Source of the DNA: Mycobacteriaceae bacterium
Lineage (GTDB): Bacteria > Actinomycetota > Actinomycetes > Mycobacteriales > Mycobacteriaceae
DNA length: 64,000 bases
Direction of reading: 5' to 3'
Assembly (NCBI GenBank): GCA_028726465.1
Contig: JAQYQB010000004.1
Coordinates: 62,001 to 126,000 of the forward strand
Below the pieces are notes generated by a model. It worked only from the letters and a program-made list of their open reading frames with translations, was not told where the DNA came from and searched no databases. This document shows, piece after piece, positions 45,571 through 54,620 of this stretch; within the stretch, counting starts at the first letter, position 1, and every line of letters begins with the position of its first letter. Made by a program: the position numbers and the translations under genes.

Positions 45571-45615
45571 GAAGCCGGCGGAAGAGAAGCCGGCGGAAGA
45601 GAAGCCGGCAGAAGG
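45571..45615. repeat. Three tandem copies of a 15-bp unit
   Basis: GAAGCCGGCGGAAGA occurs at 45571 and 45586 and as GAAGCCGGCAGAAGG at 45601, with weaker echoes to about 45655. Read on plus it would give KPAEE repeats, but the frame containing it (45422-45628) has no ribosome site and passes through a 72-bp repeat, so I do not call it a gene. The rest of the gap 45309-45703 shows no gene. Confidence 0.7.
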
Positions 45616-45653
45616 GCAGGCGGCATAAGCGCAGCCGGAGAACCAGAAGCCGG

Positions 45654-45690
45654 CACAAAGAAAGGGCGCCCACCACACGGTGAGCGCCCA
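45654..45690 (-). terminator. Terminator of the first amino-acid permease gene
   Basis: On the minus strand, GGGCGCTCACC pairs with GGTGGGCGCCC around GTGT with one G-T pair, and TTTCTTT follows. It lies 14 bases past the permease stop. Confidence 0.8.
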
Positions 45691-45703
45691 GCCGGCCGAG
45701 CTG

Positions 45704-47101
45704 CTACGGCAGGTCCAGCGTCGAGGTCGGGGAAATGCCGCGGACCTTCGAGTTGATGAACCCGGCAACCGCCAGCACCGCGAACATGGCGGCGGCGGAG
45801 GCGAGCTGGATGCGGGAGGAGGCATCGCTGAGCATGAGCACGGCGATGCCGGCCAGCGCAATCAGAGTCAGCCACGTCAGGTAGGGGTAGGCCCACATGC
45901 GGATGGGCAGCTCGTAGCGGGCCTCGAGCTGGCGGCGCAGGCGCAGCTGCGCGACCGCGATGAAGGTCCACACGATAAGCAGGGAAGCGCCCGCCGAGTT
46001 GAGCATGAAGGTCAGCAGCCAACCGGTATCGGCGTAGTTGAGGACGACCATGACGGCGGCCAGCGCCACCGACAGCCCAATGGCCGGCAGCGGGACGCCG
46101 TGGGTGTTGGTGCGGGCGAAGATGCGCGGCGCCTCACGGCGGGTGGCCAGCGAGTGCATCATGCGGGAGGAGGCGTAGATCTGCGCGTTGAAGGCAGACA
46201 GCAGCGCCAGCACGATGATGACCTCCATCAGGCCGGCCGCGAACGGGATACCGGCGTGCTCGAGCACGCGGGTAAACGGCGAGGCGGCGGCGGTATCGGA
46301 GTCACCCAGCGAAGAGTAGGGCAGCAGGAAGGTAATCACCAGCACGGAGCCCAGGTAGAAGACCGAGATACGCAGGATGGTCGAGCGCACGGCGTTGACC
46401 AGGGAGCGCTTCGGGTCCTCCGACTCGGCGGAGGCGATGGCGACGACCTCGATGCCGCCGAAGGCGAAGGCGACCGCCAGCAGGCCGGTGGCCACGCCCG
46501 ACAGCCCGTTGGGCATGAAGCCGTCGCCCAAGAAGATCTCGGTGCCGACGAAGGTGTGGCCGGGCAGCAGGCCGAAGATAAGCGCCACGCCCAGCAGCAG
46601 GAAGGCGACGATGACGACGACCTTGATGGCGGCGAACCAGTACTCGAACTCGCCGAAGGAACGTACGTGCAAAAGGTTAATCACGCCGAAGATGGCCACG
46701 CACACGGCCGCGGGGATCCACGGCGGCACGGCCAGCCACGCGCCGATGAAGGCGGCGGCGCCGGTGATTTCGGCGCCCAGCACCGCCACGGTGGCCAGCC
46801 AGTAGATCCAACCCTGTGTAAAGCCCGCCCAGCGTCCGATGCCGTGCTCGGCATACTCGGAAAACGAGCCGGAGGCGGGAATGACGGTGCCCATCTCGCC
46901 GAGCATCTGCATCACGAGGATGGCCAAGGTGCCGGCGATGACATAAGCGACGAGGACCGCCGGGCCAGCGGCGGCGATGGCGACCCCGGTGCCCAAAAAG
47001 AGCCCGGCACCGATGGTGGAGCCTAGGCCCATCATCGTCAGGTGGCGGACCTTCAGGCCGTGGCCGAGGGTAGCGGCGGGAGTAGGTTCAGCAGTAGACA
47101 C
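45704..47101 (-). CDS. APC-family amino acid permease
   Basis: The 465-residue membrane protein belongs to the amino acid-polyamine-organocation family (AroP/GabP group). It has the helix 1 motif HLTMMGLGSTIGAGLFLGTG, EITGAAAFIGAWLAVPPWIP, GIEVVAIASAESEDPKRSLV in helix 6, and ALLSAFNAQIYASSRMMHSL in helix 8. About twelve hydrophobic segments are present. It imports amino acids by proton symport; which ones cannot be read. The start is GTG at 47101. A paralog lies at 48218, on the other side of dapD. Confidence 0.9.
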   Translation of the reverse strand: MSTAEPTPAATLGHGLKVRHLTMMGLGSTIGAGLFLGTGVAIAAAGPAVLVAYVIAGTLAILVMQMLGEMGTVIPASGSFSEYAEHGIGRWAGFTQGWIYWLATVAVLGAEITGAAAFIGAWLAVPPWIPAAVCVAIFGVINLLHVRSFGEFEYWFAAIKVVVIVAFLLLGVALIFGLLPGHTFVGTEIFLGDGFMPNGLSGVATGLLAVAFAFGGIEVVAIASAESEDPKRSLVNAVRSTILRISVFYLGSVLVITFLLPYSSLGDSDTAAASPFTRVLEHAGIPFAAGLMEVIIVLALLSAFNAQIYASSRMMHSLATRREAPRIFARTNTHGVPLPAIGLSVALAAVMVVLNYADTGWLLTFMLNSAGASLLIVWTFIAVAQLRLRRQLEARYELPIRMWAYPYLTWLTLIALAGIAVLMLSDASSRIQLASAAAMFAVLAVAGFINSKVRGISPTSTLDLP

Positions 47102-47124
47102 TCTCTTAGTGTAGGTCGCCTACG

Positions 47125-47150
47125 AAAAAGGACCCCCGAAGGGGTCCTTA
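47125..47150 (-). terminator. Terminator of dapD
   Basis: On the minus strand, AAGGACCCC and GGGGTCCTT pair around a short loop and are followed by TTTTT. It lies about 12 bases past the dapD stop and before the permease start. Confidence 0.88.
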
Positions 47151-47161
47151 GCGGCCGAATT

Positions 47162-48133
47162 TTAATTCTTGTGGAGGTCGGAGTTTAAGGCCACGGCTGC
47201 GGCCTTCCACTCGGTGGCCTCGACGGCGCCGGTCACGGAGTGGCGGCGCAGCAGCACGCCGGAAGCGCCCGACAGCTTCGCGGCCTTAACCTGCTCGCCG
47301 GCCTCGACGCCGACGGCCTCGGCGACCTTGCCGTAGACGGTAACCCGGGTGCCGGCGGTGACGTACAGGCCCGCCTCGACGACGCAGTCGTCGCCCAGCG
47401 AGATGCCGACGCCGGAGTTGGCGCCGAGCAGGCAGCGCTCGCCCAGGGAGATGACCTCCTTGCCGCCGCCGGACAGCGTGCCCATGATGGAGGCGCCGCC
47501 GCCGATATCGGAGCCGTCGCCGACCACCACGCCGGCAGAGACGCGGCCCTCGACCATGGAGGCGCCCAGGGTGCCGGCGTTGAAGTTGACGAAGCCCTCG
47601 TGCATGACGGTGGTGCCCTCCGCGAGGTGGGCGCCCAGCCGGACGCGGTCGGCATCGCCAATGCGCACGCCGGAGGGGATGACGTAGTCGACCATGCGGG
47701 GGAACTTGTCCACCGAGTACACGGTGACCGGGCCGCGGGAGGCCAGGCGGCCGCGCACCATCTGGAAGTCGGAGACGGCGCACGGGCCGTAGTTGGTCCA
47801 CACGACGTTGGCCAGGTGGCCGAAGATGCCGTCCATGTTCAATTCGTGCGGGCGGACCGCGCGGTGGGACAGCAGGTGCAGGCGCAGGTAGGCGTCGTAG
47901 GTGTCGATGGGGGCATCGTCAAGCGAGGCGATGCCGGTGGCAACTGCCACGCGGGCGACGCCGCGTTCCTCGTCGGGGCCTACCAGCTCAGCGAACTGCT
48001 GGGGAACCTCATCCAGCTGGGTGGTGCCGGACTGCTCCACCGGCTGATCGGTGTGGACGGCCGGGAACCAAACGTCCAAGACCGTGCCGTCGTGGGTGAT
48101 GGTCGCGAGCCCGCGGGCGGATGCTGAAGTCAT
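47162..48133 (-). CDS. dapD: Tetrahydrodipicolinate N-succinyltransferase
   Basis: DapD transfers succinyl from succinyl-CoA to tetrahydrodipicolinate in lysine/DAP synthesis. The 323-residue protein starts [21 protein letters not shown] left-handed parallel beta-helix of hexapeptide repeats follows ([20 protein letters not shown] and [20 protein letters not shown]). Length and sequence are of the actinobacterial DapD type. It is divergent from nothing nearby: the second permease gene lies 84 bases upstream on the same strand. dapE is divergent at 49718, which gives a dapD/dapE neighbourhood as in Mycobacterium. Confidence 0.95.
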   Translation of the reverse strand: MTSASARGLATITHDGTVLDVWFPAVHTDQPVEQSGTTQLDEVPQQFAELVGPDEERGVARVAVATGIASLDDAPIDTYDAYLRLHLLSHRAVRPHELNMDGIFGHLANVVWTNYGPCAVSDFQMVRGRLASRGPVTVYSVDKFPRMVDYVIPSGVRIGDADRVRLGAHLAEGTTVMHEGFVNFNAGTLGASMVEGRVSAGVVVGDGSDIGGGASIMGTLSGGGKEVISLGERCLLGANSGVGISLGDDCVVEAGLYVTAGTRVTVYGKVAEAVGVEAGEQVKAAKLSGASGVLLRRHSVTGAVEATEWKAAAVALNSDLHKN

Positions 48134-48217
48134 AGTGTGAAAATGCCTCGTGAAAAAATCGAAGGGAATATGCCACGTATTCAGTTGTTTAGACGCACGT
48201 TGAGCCAGTTTAGCTAA

Positions 48218-49588
48218 TTAGCGTTTGTTGCGCCCCACCTGGCTGCGCGCGCCGGTCGGCAGTGCGAAAGACAGCACGATGAGGACGGCGGACATCGCCA
48301 CGACGGCGCCGATCTGGGCGCGGGCGGCCGGGTCGAAGAGCATGAGCACGATCAGCGCGCCTAGGGCGGCCAGCACGATCCACGGCACGTACGGGAAGCC
48401 GGGGGTGCGCAGCTGGGTGAGCTCGCCGTTGGCCTTCATCTCGGGGTGCAGCTTCAGGTAGGAGCAGACCACCAGGATCCAGATGACCAGCAGGCACCCG
48501 CCCACGGCGTTGAACAGGAAGGTCAGCAGCCCCGGCGGGTTCCAGTACTGCAGGCCGACGGAGGCGAAGGCGAAGATCATGGAGAGCACGACGGCGTTGC
48601 GCGGCGAGCCCTGGGCGTTGGTGAACAGGAAGGCGTGGTGGGCGTTGCCGTCGCGGGCCATGTCGAAGACCAGGCGGGAGGTCGCGTAAATCTGGGCGTT
48701 GAACGCGGACAGCAGGGCCACGACGATGACGAGCTCCATGAAGCCGGCCACGGCCGGGATGTTGGCGGTGCCCATCACCAGGGCGAAGGGGGACTGGGAG
48801 GCGTCGTCGGCGTCCTGGATCAGCTCGAAGGGCAGCAGCAGGGCGATGACGGCGACCGAACCCAGGTAGAAGACGATGATGCGGAAGATGATGGCGCGCA
48901 CGGCGGTGGAGACGTTGTGCGCGGGATCCTCGGACTCCGCGGCGGCGATGGTCACCAGCTCGATGCCGCCGAAGGCGAAGGCCACGGCCAGCAGGCCGGC
49001 GGCGAAGCCGGGGATGCCGTTGGGCAGGAAGTTATCGGTGAAGTTCTCCGTGGCGACGAAGGTCGTGCCCGGCCACAGGCCGGTGACCATCAGCACGCCC
49101 AGCACGAGGAAGGCGACGATCACCGCGACCTTGATGACAGCGAACCAGAATTCGAACTCGCCGAAGCCGCGCACGGAGGCGAAGTTGATGACCGCGAAGA
49201 TCAGCACCGCAATGAGCGCCGGGATCCACGGCTCGACGCCGAACCAACCGCCGATGATGGCCGCCGCGCCGGTGATTTCGGCGCCCATGACCATCACCAG
49301 CATGAACCAGTACAGCCAGCCGCAGGTAAACCGCGCCCAGTTGCCGAAGGCCTGGCCGGCGTAGGTGGAAAAGGAGCCCAGCGACGGGCGGGCGGAGGCC
49401 ATTTCCCCCAACATTCGCATGATCAGGGCGACCAAGGCGCCCGCGATGGCATAGGCGATGAGAATGGACGTGCCGGCGATATGAATGCCCACGCCCACGC
49501 CGAGAAACAGTCCGGCGCCGATGGCGGAGCCCAGGCCCATCATGGTCAGGTGGCGGGTTTTTAGTCGCTGTGGTTTCTCCGTAGCCAT
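48218..49588 (-). CDS. APC-family amino acid permease, second copy
   Basis: This 456-residue protein (start ATG 49588, GGAG upstream on minus) is a close paralog of the permease at 45704. The shared motifs are HLTMMGLGSAIGAGLFLGVG, EITGAAAIIGGWFGVEPWIP, GIELVTIAAAESEDPAHNVS and ALLSAFNAQIYATSRLVFDM. Twelve hydrophobic segments are expected. The two copies, interrupted by dapD, suggest a local duplication. The substrate is probably an amino acid, undetermined. The longer TTG start at 49600 is less likely. Confidence 0.9.
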   Translation of the reverse strand: MATEKPQRLKTRHLTMMGLGSAIGAGLFLGVGVGIHIAGTSILIAYAIAGALVALIMRMLGEMASARPSLGSFSTYAGQAFGNWARFTCGWLYWFMLVMVMGAEITGAAAIIGGWFGVEPWIPALIAVLIFAVINFASVRGFGEFEFWFAVIKVAVIVAFLVLGVLMVTGLWPGTTFVATENFTDNFLPNGIPGFAAGLLAVAFAFGGIELVTIAAAESEDPAHNVSTAVRAIIFRIIVFYLGSVAVIALLLPFELIQDADDASQSPFALVMGTANIPAVAGFMELVIVVALLSAFNAQIYATSRLVFDMARDGNAHHAFLFTNAQGSPRNAVVLSMIFAFASVGLQYWNPPGLLTFLFNAVGGCLLVIWILVVCSYLKLHPEMKANGELTQLRTPGFPYVPWIVLAALGALIVLMLFDPAARAQIGAVVAMSAVLIVLSFALPTGARSQVGRNKR

Positions 49589-49717
49589 TGAATTCTCCAA
49601 CCCAGATTTGCGATATGTCGATCCCGCTGAAATACAGCGAGTGTTTGCTGGGAGTTTACACGTTCGTCACCAAGGTCACGCCCGCCACCCCCGCGTTACG
49701 CGGTAGCATGGCCGGTT

Positions 49718-50821
49718 GTGAGTACTCCGAAGCCGAATTACCTAGATCTGCTGACCTGCCCAGTCGAGCTGACGAAGCAGCTCGTGGACATCCCCAGCCC
49801 CTCCCACCACGAGGAAGCCATCGCGGATGCGATTGAGGCCGCCCTCCGCGACATCGAGGAGGTGGAGGTCGTTCGCTTCGGCAACACGGTCTGTGCCCGC
49901 ACCCACCGCGGGCTGGATTCCCGCGTGGTCCTGGCCGGGCACGTGGACACGGTCCCGCTGGCCGACAACGTGCCGCATCACATGGATGGCGAGACGATGT
50001 TCGGCTGCGGCACGGTCGACATGAAGTCCGGCCTGGCCGTCTACCTGCACACCTTTGCCACCCTGGCTAACGATGCCTCCTTGGCCCACGATCTCACCTT
50101 CATCGCCTACGAGGGGGAGGAGGTCGCCACCGAATACAACGGCCTGGGCCACATCCAGCGCGACAACCCGGAGTGGCTGGCCGGGGACCTGGCGCTGCTG
50201 GGTGAGCCCTCCGGCGGGATGATCGAGGCCGGCTGCCAGGGCAGCATCCGCCTGCGGGTCACCGCCCGCGGCACCCGCGCGCACTCGGCACGGGCCTGGC
50301 TCGGCTCGAACGCCGCCCACACCCTGGCCCCGGTCATCAACAACATCGCCGCCTACCAGCCGCGCGACGTCGAAATCGACGGCTGCGTCTATAAGGAAGG
50401 CATCAACATCGTGCAACTGGAGGCCGGGGTGGCGACCAACACTATCCCGGACGAGGCGTGGCTGTTCGTCAACTACCGCTTCGCGCCCGATCGCAGCTCC
50501 GAGGAGGCCATGGCCCACCTGCGCGAGGTCCTCGGCGAGCACGAGAACATCGACATCGAGGTCGATGACGTCGCCGGGCCCGCGCTGCCCGGCCTGGGCC
50601 AGCCCGCGGCCGCCGCGCTTATCGATGCCGTCGGCGGCCAGGTCCGCGCCAAGTACGGCTGGACCGACGTGTCCCGCTTCTCCGAGATGGGCACCCCGGC
50701 GGTGAACTTCGGCTGCGGCGATCCCGGTTTCGCGCACAAGCCGGACGAGCAGTGCCCGGTAGGCCAGATCACCTCGGTCGCCAGCGTCCTGCGCCAGTAC
50801 CTGACCAGCACGAACTCTTAA
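49718..50821 (+). CDS. dapE: Succinyl-diaminopimelate desuccinylase
   Basis: DapE is a zinc M20 peptidase-family enzyme that removes succinate from N-succinyl-LL-DAP. The 367-residue protein has VVLAGHVDTVPLADNVPHH (first zinc His and catalytic Asp), GCGTVDMKSGLAVYLHTF (bridging Asp) and TFIAYEGEEVATEYNGLGH (Glu pair). The dimerisation domain with RGTRAHSARAWLGSNAAHT lies in the middle. The start is GTG at 49718. It begins the plus-strand run that continues through DUF3117 and the methyltransferase. Confidence 0.95.
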   Translation: MSTPKPNYLDLLTCPVELTKQLVDIPSPSHHEEAIADAIEAALRDIEEVEVVRFGNTVCARTHRGLDSRVVLAGHVDTVPLADNVPHHMDGETMFGCGTVDMKSGLAVYLHTFATLANDASLAHDLTFIAYEGEEVATEYNGLGHIQRDNPEWLAGDLALLGEPSGGMIEAGCQGSIRLRVTARGTRAHSARAWLGSNAAHTLAPVINNIAAYQPRDVEIDGCVYKEGINIVQLEAGVATNTIPDEAWLFVNYRFAPDRSSEEAMAHLREVLGEHENIDIEVDDVAGPALPGLGQPAAAALIDAVGGQVRAKYGWTDVSRFSEMGTPAVNFGCGDPGFAHKPDEQCPVGQITSVASVLRQYLTSTNS

Positions 50822-50864
50822 GAGAAAACTCTTAAAAGAAAACAAAGAAAGGGAGCCGTTGTCG

Positions 50865-51656
50865 ATGGCACCGCAGAAAAACAATCAGAAGCACCTTTCT
50901 GAAAATTATCACCGCACCCTGCGCGGGCCGCTGCTGCTGCGCACCGAAGGCGAGCAGGAGTCGACCTACGACCAGCGCCTGCTGCAGTCGGGCGCCGACC
51001 ACGAGTGGCAGCACGCCGACCCGTGGCGCGTGCTGCGCATCCAGGGCGAGTTCGTGGCCGGCTTCGACGCCCTGTCGAAGCTGCCCAAGGCCGTGACCGT
51101 CTTCGGCTCGGCGCGCACGCCGGAGGATGCCCCCTCCTACGCCCAGGCCGTCGAGCTGGGCAACAAGCTAGTCGGCGCGGACTACGCCGTCATCACCGGC
51201 GGTGGCCCCGGCATCATGGAGGCCGCCAACCGCGGCGCGCACGAGGCCGGCGGCATGTCCATCGGCTTAGGCATCGAGCTGCCCTTCGAGCAGGGCCTGA
51301 ACCAGTACGTCGACCTGGGCCTGAACTTCCGCTATTTCTTCGCCCGCAAGACCATGTTCTTGAAGTACTCCCAGGCTTTCGTCTGCCTGCCGGGCGGGAT
51401 GGGCACCATGGACGAGTTCTTCGAGGTTGCCTGCATGGTCCAGACCGGCAAGGTGACCAACTACCCGATCGTCCTGCTCGACACCGAGTACTGGTCCGGC
51501 CTGGTGGACTGGATGCAAAAGCGGCTGGTCGCCGACGGCTACATCAATGAGTCCGACCTGGACCTGTTCCTGGTCACGGACTCGGTGGACGAGGCCGTCG
51601 AGCACATCGTCAGCGCGCACGCCATCATGACCGACGGGCGCATCCGCGATCTCTAG
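50865..51656 (+). CDS. LOG family (TIGR00730) Rossmann-fold protein
   Basis: The 263-residue protein (ATG at 50865; TTG at 50859 is too near AAAGGGAG) contains the LOG motif CLPGGMGTMDEFFEVACMVQ and TGGGPGIMEAANRGAHEAGG. These are the PGGxGTxxE and nucleotide-binding loops of cytokinin riboside monophosphate phosphoribohydrolases (lysine-decarboxylase-like). Bacterial members hydrolyse AMP-type nucleotides. It lies between dapE and folP2, as Rv1205 does in M. tuberculosis. Confidence 0.92.
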   Translation: MAPQKNNQKHLSENYHRTLRGPLLLRTEGEQESTYDQRLLQSGADHEWQHADPWRVLRIQGEFVAGFDALSKLPKAVTVFGSARTPEDAPSYAQAVELGNKLVGADYAVITGGGPGIMEAANRGAHEAGGMSIGLGIELPFEQGLNQYVDLGLNFRYFFARKTMFLKYSQAFVCLPGGMGTMDEFFEVACMVQTGKVTNYPIVLLDTEYWSGLVDWMQKRLVADGYINESDLDLFLVTDSVDEAVEHIVSAHAIMTDGRIRDL

Positions 51657-51660
51657 CCCC

Positions 51661-52500
51661 ATGCACAACCACGCTATCGCCCAGGTCATGGCGATTATCA
51701 ACCGCACCCCGGACTCTTTCTACGACCAGGGCAGCACCTTCGAGCTAGACCGCGCCCTGGCGCGCTGCGAGCAGGTCGTTGCGCAGGGGGCATCGATAGT
51801 CGATGTCGGCGGCGTCAAAGCCGGGCCCGGCACGCAGGTCGATGCCGCCGAAGAGATCGACCGCGTCGTGCCCACCATCGCGGCCATCGCCGAGCGCTAC
51901 CCGGACGTCGTCGTGTCCGTGGACACCTGGCGCTCCGAGGTTGCCGATGCCGCCATCGCCGCCGGCGCCCGACTCGTCAACGACACCTGGGCGGGCTTTG
52001 ACCCGCAGCTCATCGAGGTCGCCGGCCAGCACCGCGTCGGCTACGTCTGCTCGCACACCGGCGGGATCACCCCGCGCACCCGCCCGCACCGCGTGCACTT
52101 CGACGACGTGGTCGCTGACGTCATCGGGGAGACCACCGCTCTGGCCGAGAAGGCCGCGGGGTTGGGCTGCCCAGAAGAGCTGGTCTTTATCGACCCCACG
52201 CACGACTTCGGCAAGAATACTTTCCACGGGCTCGAGCTGCTGCGGCGCATCGACGAGGTCGTGGCGACCGGCTGGCCGGTGCTCATGGCGTTGTCGAACA
52301 AGGACTTCGTGGGCGAGACCGTCGGCCGCGGGGTAGGCGAGCGCGTCGCCGGGACGCTCGCGGCCACGGCTTGGGCCGCGGCCCGCGGGGTGGCGGCCTT
52401 CCGCGTGCACGAGGTCGCCGAGACCGTCGACGTCATCCGCATGACCGCGGCTATCGCGGGCGAGGTGGCCCCGCTGGCCACGACGCGAGGGCTGGCATGA
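51661..52500 (+). CDS. folP2: Dihydropteroate synthase homolog FolP2
   Basis: The 279-residue TIM-barrel protein has VMAIINRTPDSFYDQGSTFE, the pterin-site signature, SIVDVGGVKAGPGTQVDAAE, VSVDTWRSEVADAAIAAGAR and RGVAAFRVHEVAETVDVIRM. This is the second DHPS type of actinobacteria (Rv1207), next to gpgS, whose activity as a true DHPS is doubtful in mycobacteria. A substitution of VGG for the usual IGG and VHEV for VHDV is visible. It begins 4 bases past the LOG stop and overlaps gpgS by ATGA. Confidence 0.9.
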   Translation: MHNHAIAQVMAIINRTPDSFYDQGSTFELDRALARCEQVVAQGASIVDVGGVKAGPGTQVDAAEEIDRVVPTIAAIAERYPDVVVSVDTWRSEVADAAIAAGARLVNDTWAGFDPQLIEVAGQHRVGYVCSHTGGITPRTRPHRVHFDDVVADVIGETTALAEKAAGLGCPEELVFIDPTHDFGKNTFHGLELLRRIDEVVATGWPVLMALSNKDFVGETVGRGVGERVAGTLAATAWAAARGVAAFRVHEVAETVDVIRMTAAIAGEVAPLATTRGLA

Positions 52501-53240
52501 AAGTCTCCGTTGTCATCCCGGCGCTCAACGAGGAAGCCACCGTGGCCCGGGTCGTTACCGCCTGCCTCGCCGACTGCCCGCACGAGGTCTTAGTCATCGA
52601 CGCCGATTCCACCGACGAGACCGCGAAAGAGGCCGCCCGCGCCGGGGCCACGGTGCGCAACTGGCGCGAGGTGCTCCCAGGTATTACGCCCGTGCCCGGC
52701 AAGGGCGAGTCGCTGTGGCGCGGGGTCGCCGCCGCGCGCGGGGACGTCGTGGTCTTCGTCGACGCCGACTTGGACTCGGCCGAGCCCGGCATGGTCAACG
52801 CCCTGGCCCGGCCCTTCCAGGACCCGGGGATCCACCTGGTCAAAGCCCATTACGAGCGCACCCTAGGGGCACAAGCCACCGGCGGCGGGCGGGTGACGGA
52901 GCTTTCTGCCAAGCCGCTGCTGCGCCTGTTCTTCCCGGAGCTAGCCGATATCTACCAGCCGCTGGGCGGGGAGTACGCCCTGCGGCGCGCGAGCGCGGTG
53001 CAGCTGCCCTTCGTCGCCGACTACGGGGTTGAGGCCGGCCTGCTGATAGATGTGTGGCGGGCCTATGGGAGGGCATCGATAGCGCAGGTGCCACTGGCCC
53101 CGCGGCGCCACCGCAACAAGCCGCTGGAGCAGCTGGGCCCGATGGCGGACGTGGTGGCGCAGACCATCCTGGCCCGCGCCGGGGCGGGAGTGCCCGAGGT
53201 GGCCGAGCGGCCTGCGCTTGCTGGTATCCTCAAACCATGA
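52497..53240 (+). CDS. gpgS: Glucosyl-3-phosphoglycerate synthase
   Basis: GpgS (GT81) transfers glucose from UDP-glucose to 3-phosphoglycerate, the first step towards methylglucose lipopolysaccharides. The 247-residue protein has MKVSVVIPALNEEATVARVV, the metal-binding VVFVDADLDSAEPGM (DxD) and a GGRVTELSAKPLLRLFFPEL region for the acceptor. It is shorter than the mycobacterial enzyme at the N-terminus. The ATG overlaps the folP2 stop; the downstream gene overlaps again. The folP2-gpgS-DivIVA-like order is conserved. Confidence 0.93.
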   Translation: MKVSVVIPALNEEATVARVVTACLADCPHEVLVIDADSTDETAKEAARAGATVRNWREVLPGITPVPGKGESLWRGVAAARGDVVVFVDADLDSAEPGMVNALARPFQDPGIHLVKAHYERTLGAQATGGGRVTELSAKPLLRLFFPELADIYQPLGGEYALRRASAVQLPFVADYGVEAGLLIDVWRAYGRASIAQVPLAPRRHRNKPLEQLGPMADVVAQTILARAGAGVPEVAERPALAGILKP

Positions 53241-53524
53241 TTTCTTGGCTCGTGCTGATCGTGGTGCTGGGCGCCCTCGTCGTCGTGGGCACCTGGCTGT
53301 GGGGCAAGCTGGTAGGCCCCGGGCCCGTCATGGAGGCCGTCCCCAACCCGGCGGCCGCCGATGAGCACAACGATGCCGCCCTCGCCGCCGGCAACTACGC
53401 CGAGATGGAGTTCGACGTCGCCCGCCACGGCTACCGCCAGGACCAAGTCGACCGCGTGATAGCGGCCCTTAGCACCGAGCTGGAAAGGTACCGGGCCGCT
53501 ACCCCGGATGTGAATAAAGGATAG
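53237..53524 (+). CDS. Small membrane protein with DivIVA-domain motif
   Basis: The 95-residue protein starts at the ATG overlapping the gpgS stop. It has one N-terminal hydrophobic segment (MISWLVLIVVLGALVVVGTW) and a C-terminal GYRQDQVDRVIAALSTELER, which is a DivIVA-domain signature (FxxxxRGYDxxxVDxxL). It matches the small DivIVA-domain protein Rv1209 in the same gene order. The role is unknown; polar targeting is suggested by the motif. The DUF3117 gene follows after 44 bases. Confidence 0.85.
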   Translation: MISWLVLIVVLGALVVVGTWLWGKLVGPGPVMEAVPNPAAADEHNDAALAAGNYAEMEFDVARHGYRQDQVDRVIAALSTELERYRAATPDVNKG

Positions 53525-53568
53525 ACTGGGAAGAAGCAGTAATCCTTTGTAAAGAAAGTGTGGAAACC

Positions 53569-53736
53569 ATGGCAGCTATGAAACCTCGTACCACGGGCGG
53601 AGCGATGGAAGCGGTGGAAGAATCGCGCAAGATTGTCATGCGGATCCCCTCCGACGGCGGCGGGCGAATCGTCATCGAACTGTCCAAGGAAGAGGCGGCG
53701 GAGCTCGGTTCGTTGCTGACCGAAGTCGCCAGCTAG
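53569..53736 (+). CDS. DUF3117 protein (Rv1211-like)
   Basis: The 55-residue protein is short enough to be missed by gene-length cut-offs. It starts MAAMKPRTTGGAMEAVEESR and ends EEAAELGSLLTEVAS, with IVMRIPSDGGGRIVIELSKE in the middle. This matches the DUF3117 pattern of actinobacteria, which lies at the same place in M. tuberculosis (Rv1211). Rv1211 has been described as a calmodulin-like protein; I do not see an EF-hand here. GAAAGTGTGG upstream may serve as ribosome site. Confidence 0.9.
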   Translation: MAAMKPRTTGGAMEAVEESRKIVMRIPSDGGGRIVIELSKEEAAELGSLLTEVAS

Positions 53737-53745
53737 AGTAGGTCT

Positions 53746-54606
53746 ATGCTTTCCGACATCATTGATCTTTTGGCGGATCCCGCCGACGGAAGTGCCCTTA
53801 AGGGCGCAGACGAGTTTTCCCGCCTCGTGTCCGAGTCTGGACACAGCTACGACGTAGCCAAGCAGGGCTACGTGACGCTCGCGGCCGGGGCGGGGCTCAA
53901 GCACCAGGGCGATGACATGGACATGGTCAACGCCCGCGAAACCTACCTGGCCAGGGGCCATTTCGCCCCCTTCGTAGAGGCCGTGACCGGCAGCATCCAG
54001 GACGTCGTGGAGCCGGTGGCTGACGATGTCGCCCCGACCATCCTCGAGGTCGGCGCCGGCACCGGCTACTACCTGGCGCACACGCTCGACTCGATTGCGG
54101 GTTCGCGCGGCGTGGGCCTGGATATCTCCCCGCACGCGGCCAAGCACCTGGCCAAGGCCCACCCGCGGATCGGCGCCGTGGTCGCCGACGTCTGGGAGCG
54201 CCTGCCGCTGCGCGATAAGAGCGTGCACGCCATCTCCGTGGTCTTCGCCCCGCGTAACCCGGCCGAATTCCGCCGCATCCTGGCCCCGGGCGGCCAGGTC
54301 GTTGTGCTGACCCCCGAGGTCGGCCACCTCGACGAGCTGCGCGAGCCGCTGGGCATCCTGGGCGTGGAAGAGGGCAAGATCGACCGCATGTACGAGCAGG
54401 CCAGCGGCTACCTCGAGCAGGCCGCCGACCCGGTGGATATCTCTTTCCCCATCACCCTGGACAAGGAATCCATCCGCGACCAGGTGGGGATGAGCCCGTC
54501 GGCGCGGCACATCAGCGCCGCCGAACTCGACGAGCGCCTAGCGGCCCTGCCGACGACGCTGTCGGTCACCGCCCGCGCCCGCCTCGACCGCCTGCGCGCG
54601 GTCTAG
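53746..54606 (+). CDS. RlmA-like SAM-dependent rRNA methyltransferase
   Basis: The 286-residue protein has a C-terminal Rossmann domain with ILEVGAGTGYYLAHTL (SAM motif I), GVGLDISPHAAKHLAKAHPR and VVADVWERLPLRDKSVH. The N-terminal SGHSYDVAKQGYVTLA matches the RlmA/TlrB family (23S rRNA m1G). The zinc-binding cysteines seen at the N-terminus of E. coli RlmA are absent here. So it may be an RlmA(II)-type or another RNA methylase. It begins 9 bases past DUF3117, in the same run. Confidence 0.82.
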   Translation: MLSDIIDLLADPADGSALKGADEFSRLVSESGHSYDVAKQGYVTLAAGAGLKHQGDDMDMVNARETYLARGHFAPFVEAVTGSIQDVVEPVADDVAPTILEVGAGTGYYLAHTLDSIAGSRGVGLDISPHAAKHLAKAHPRIGAVVADVWERLPLRDKSVHAISVVFAPRNPAEFRRILAPGGQVVVLTPEVGHLDELREPLGILGVEEGKIDRMYEQASGYLEQAADPVDISFPITLDKESIRDQVGMSPSARHISAAELDERLAALPTTLSVTARARLDRLRAV

Positions 54607-54620
54607 CCCGGCCGGTTCTC

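Noticed and set aside
45422..45628. Small plus-strand gene with KPAEE repeats
   Set aside because: It runs through a divergent 72-bp repeat, has no ribosome site, and the repeats look like DNA-level tandem duplication.
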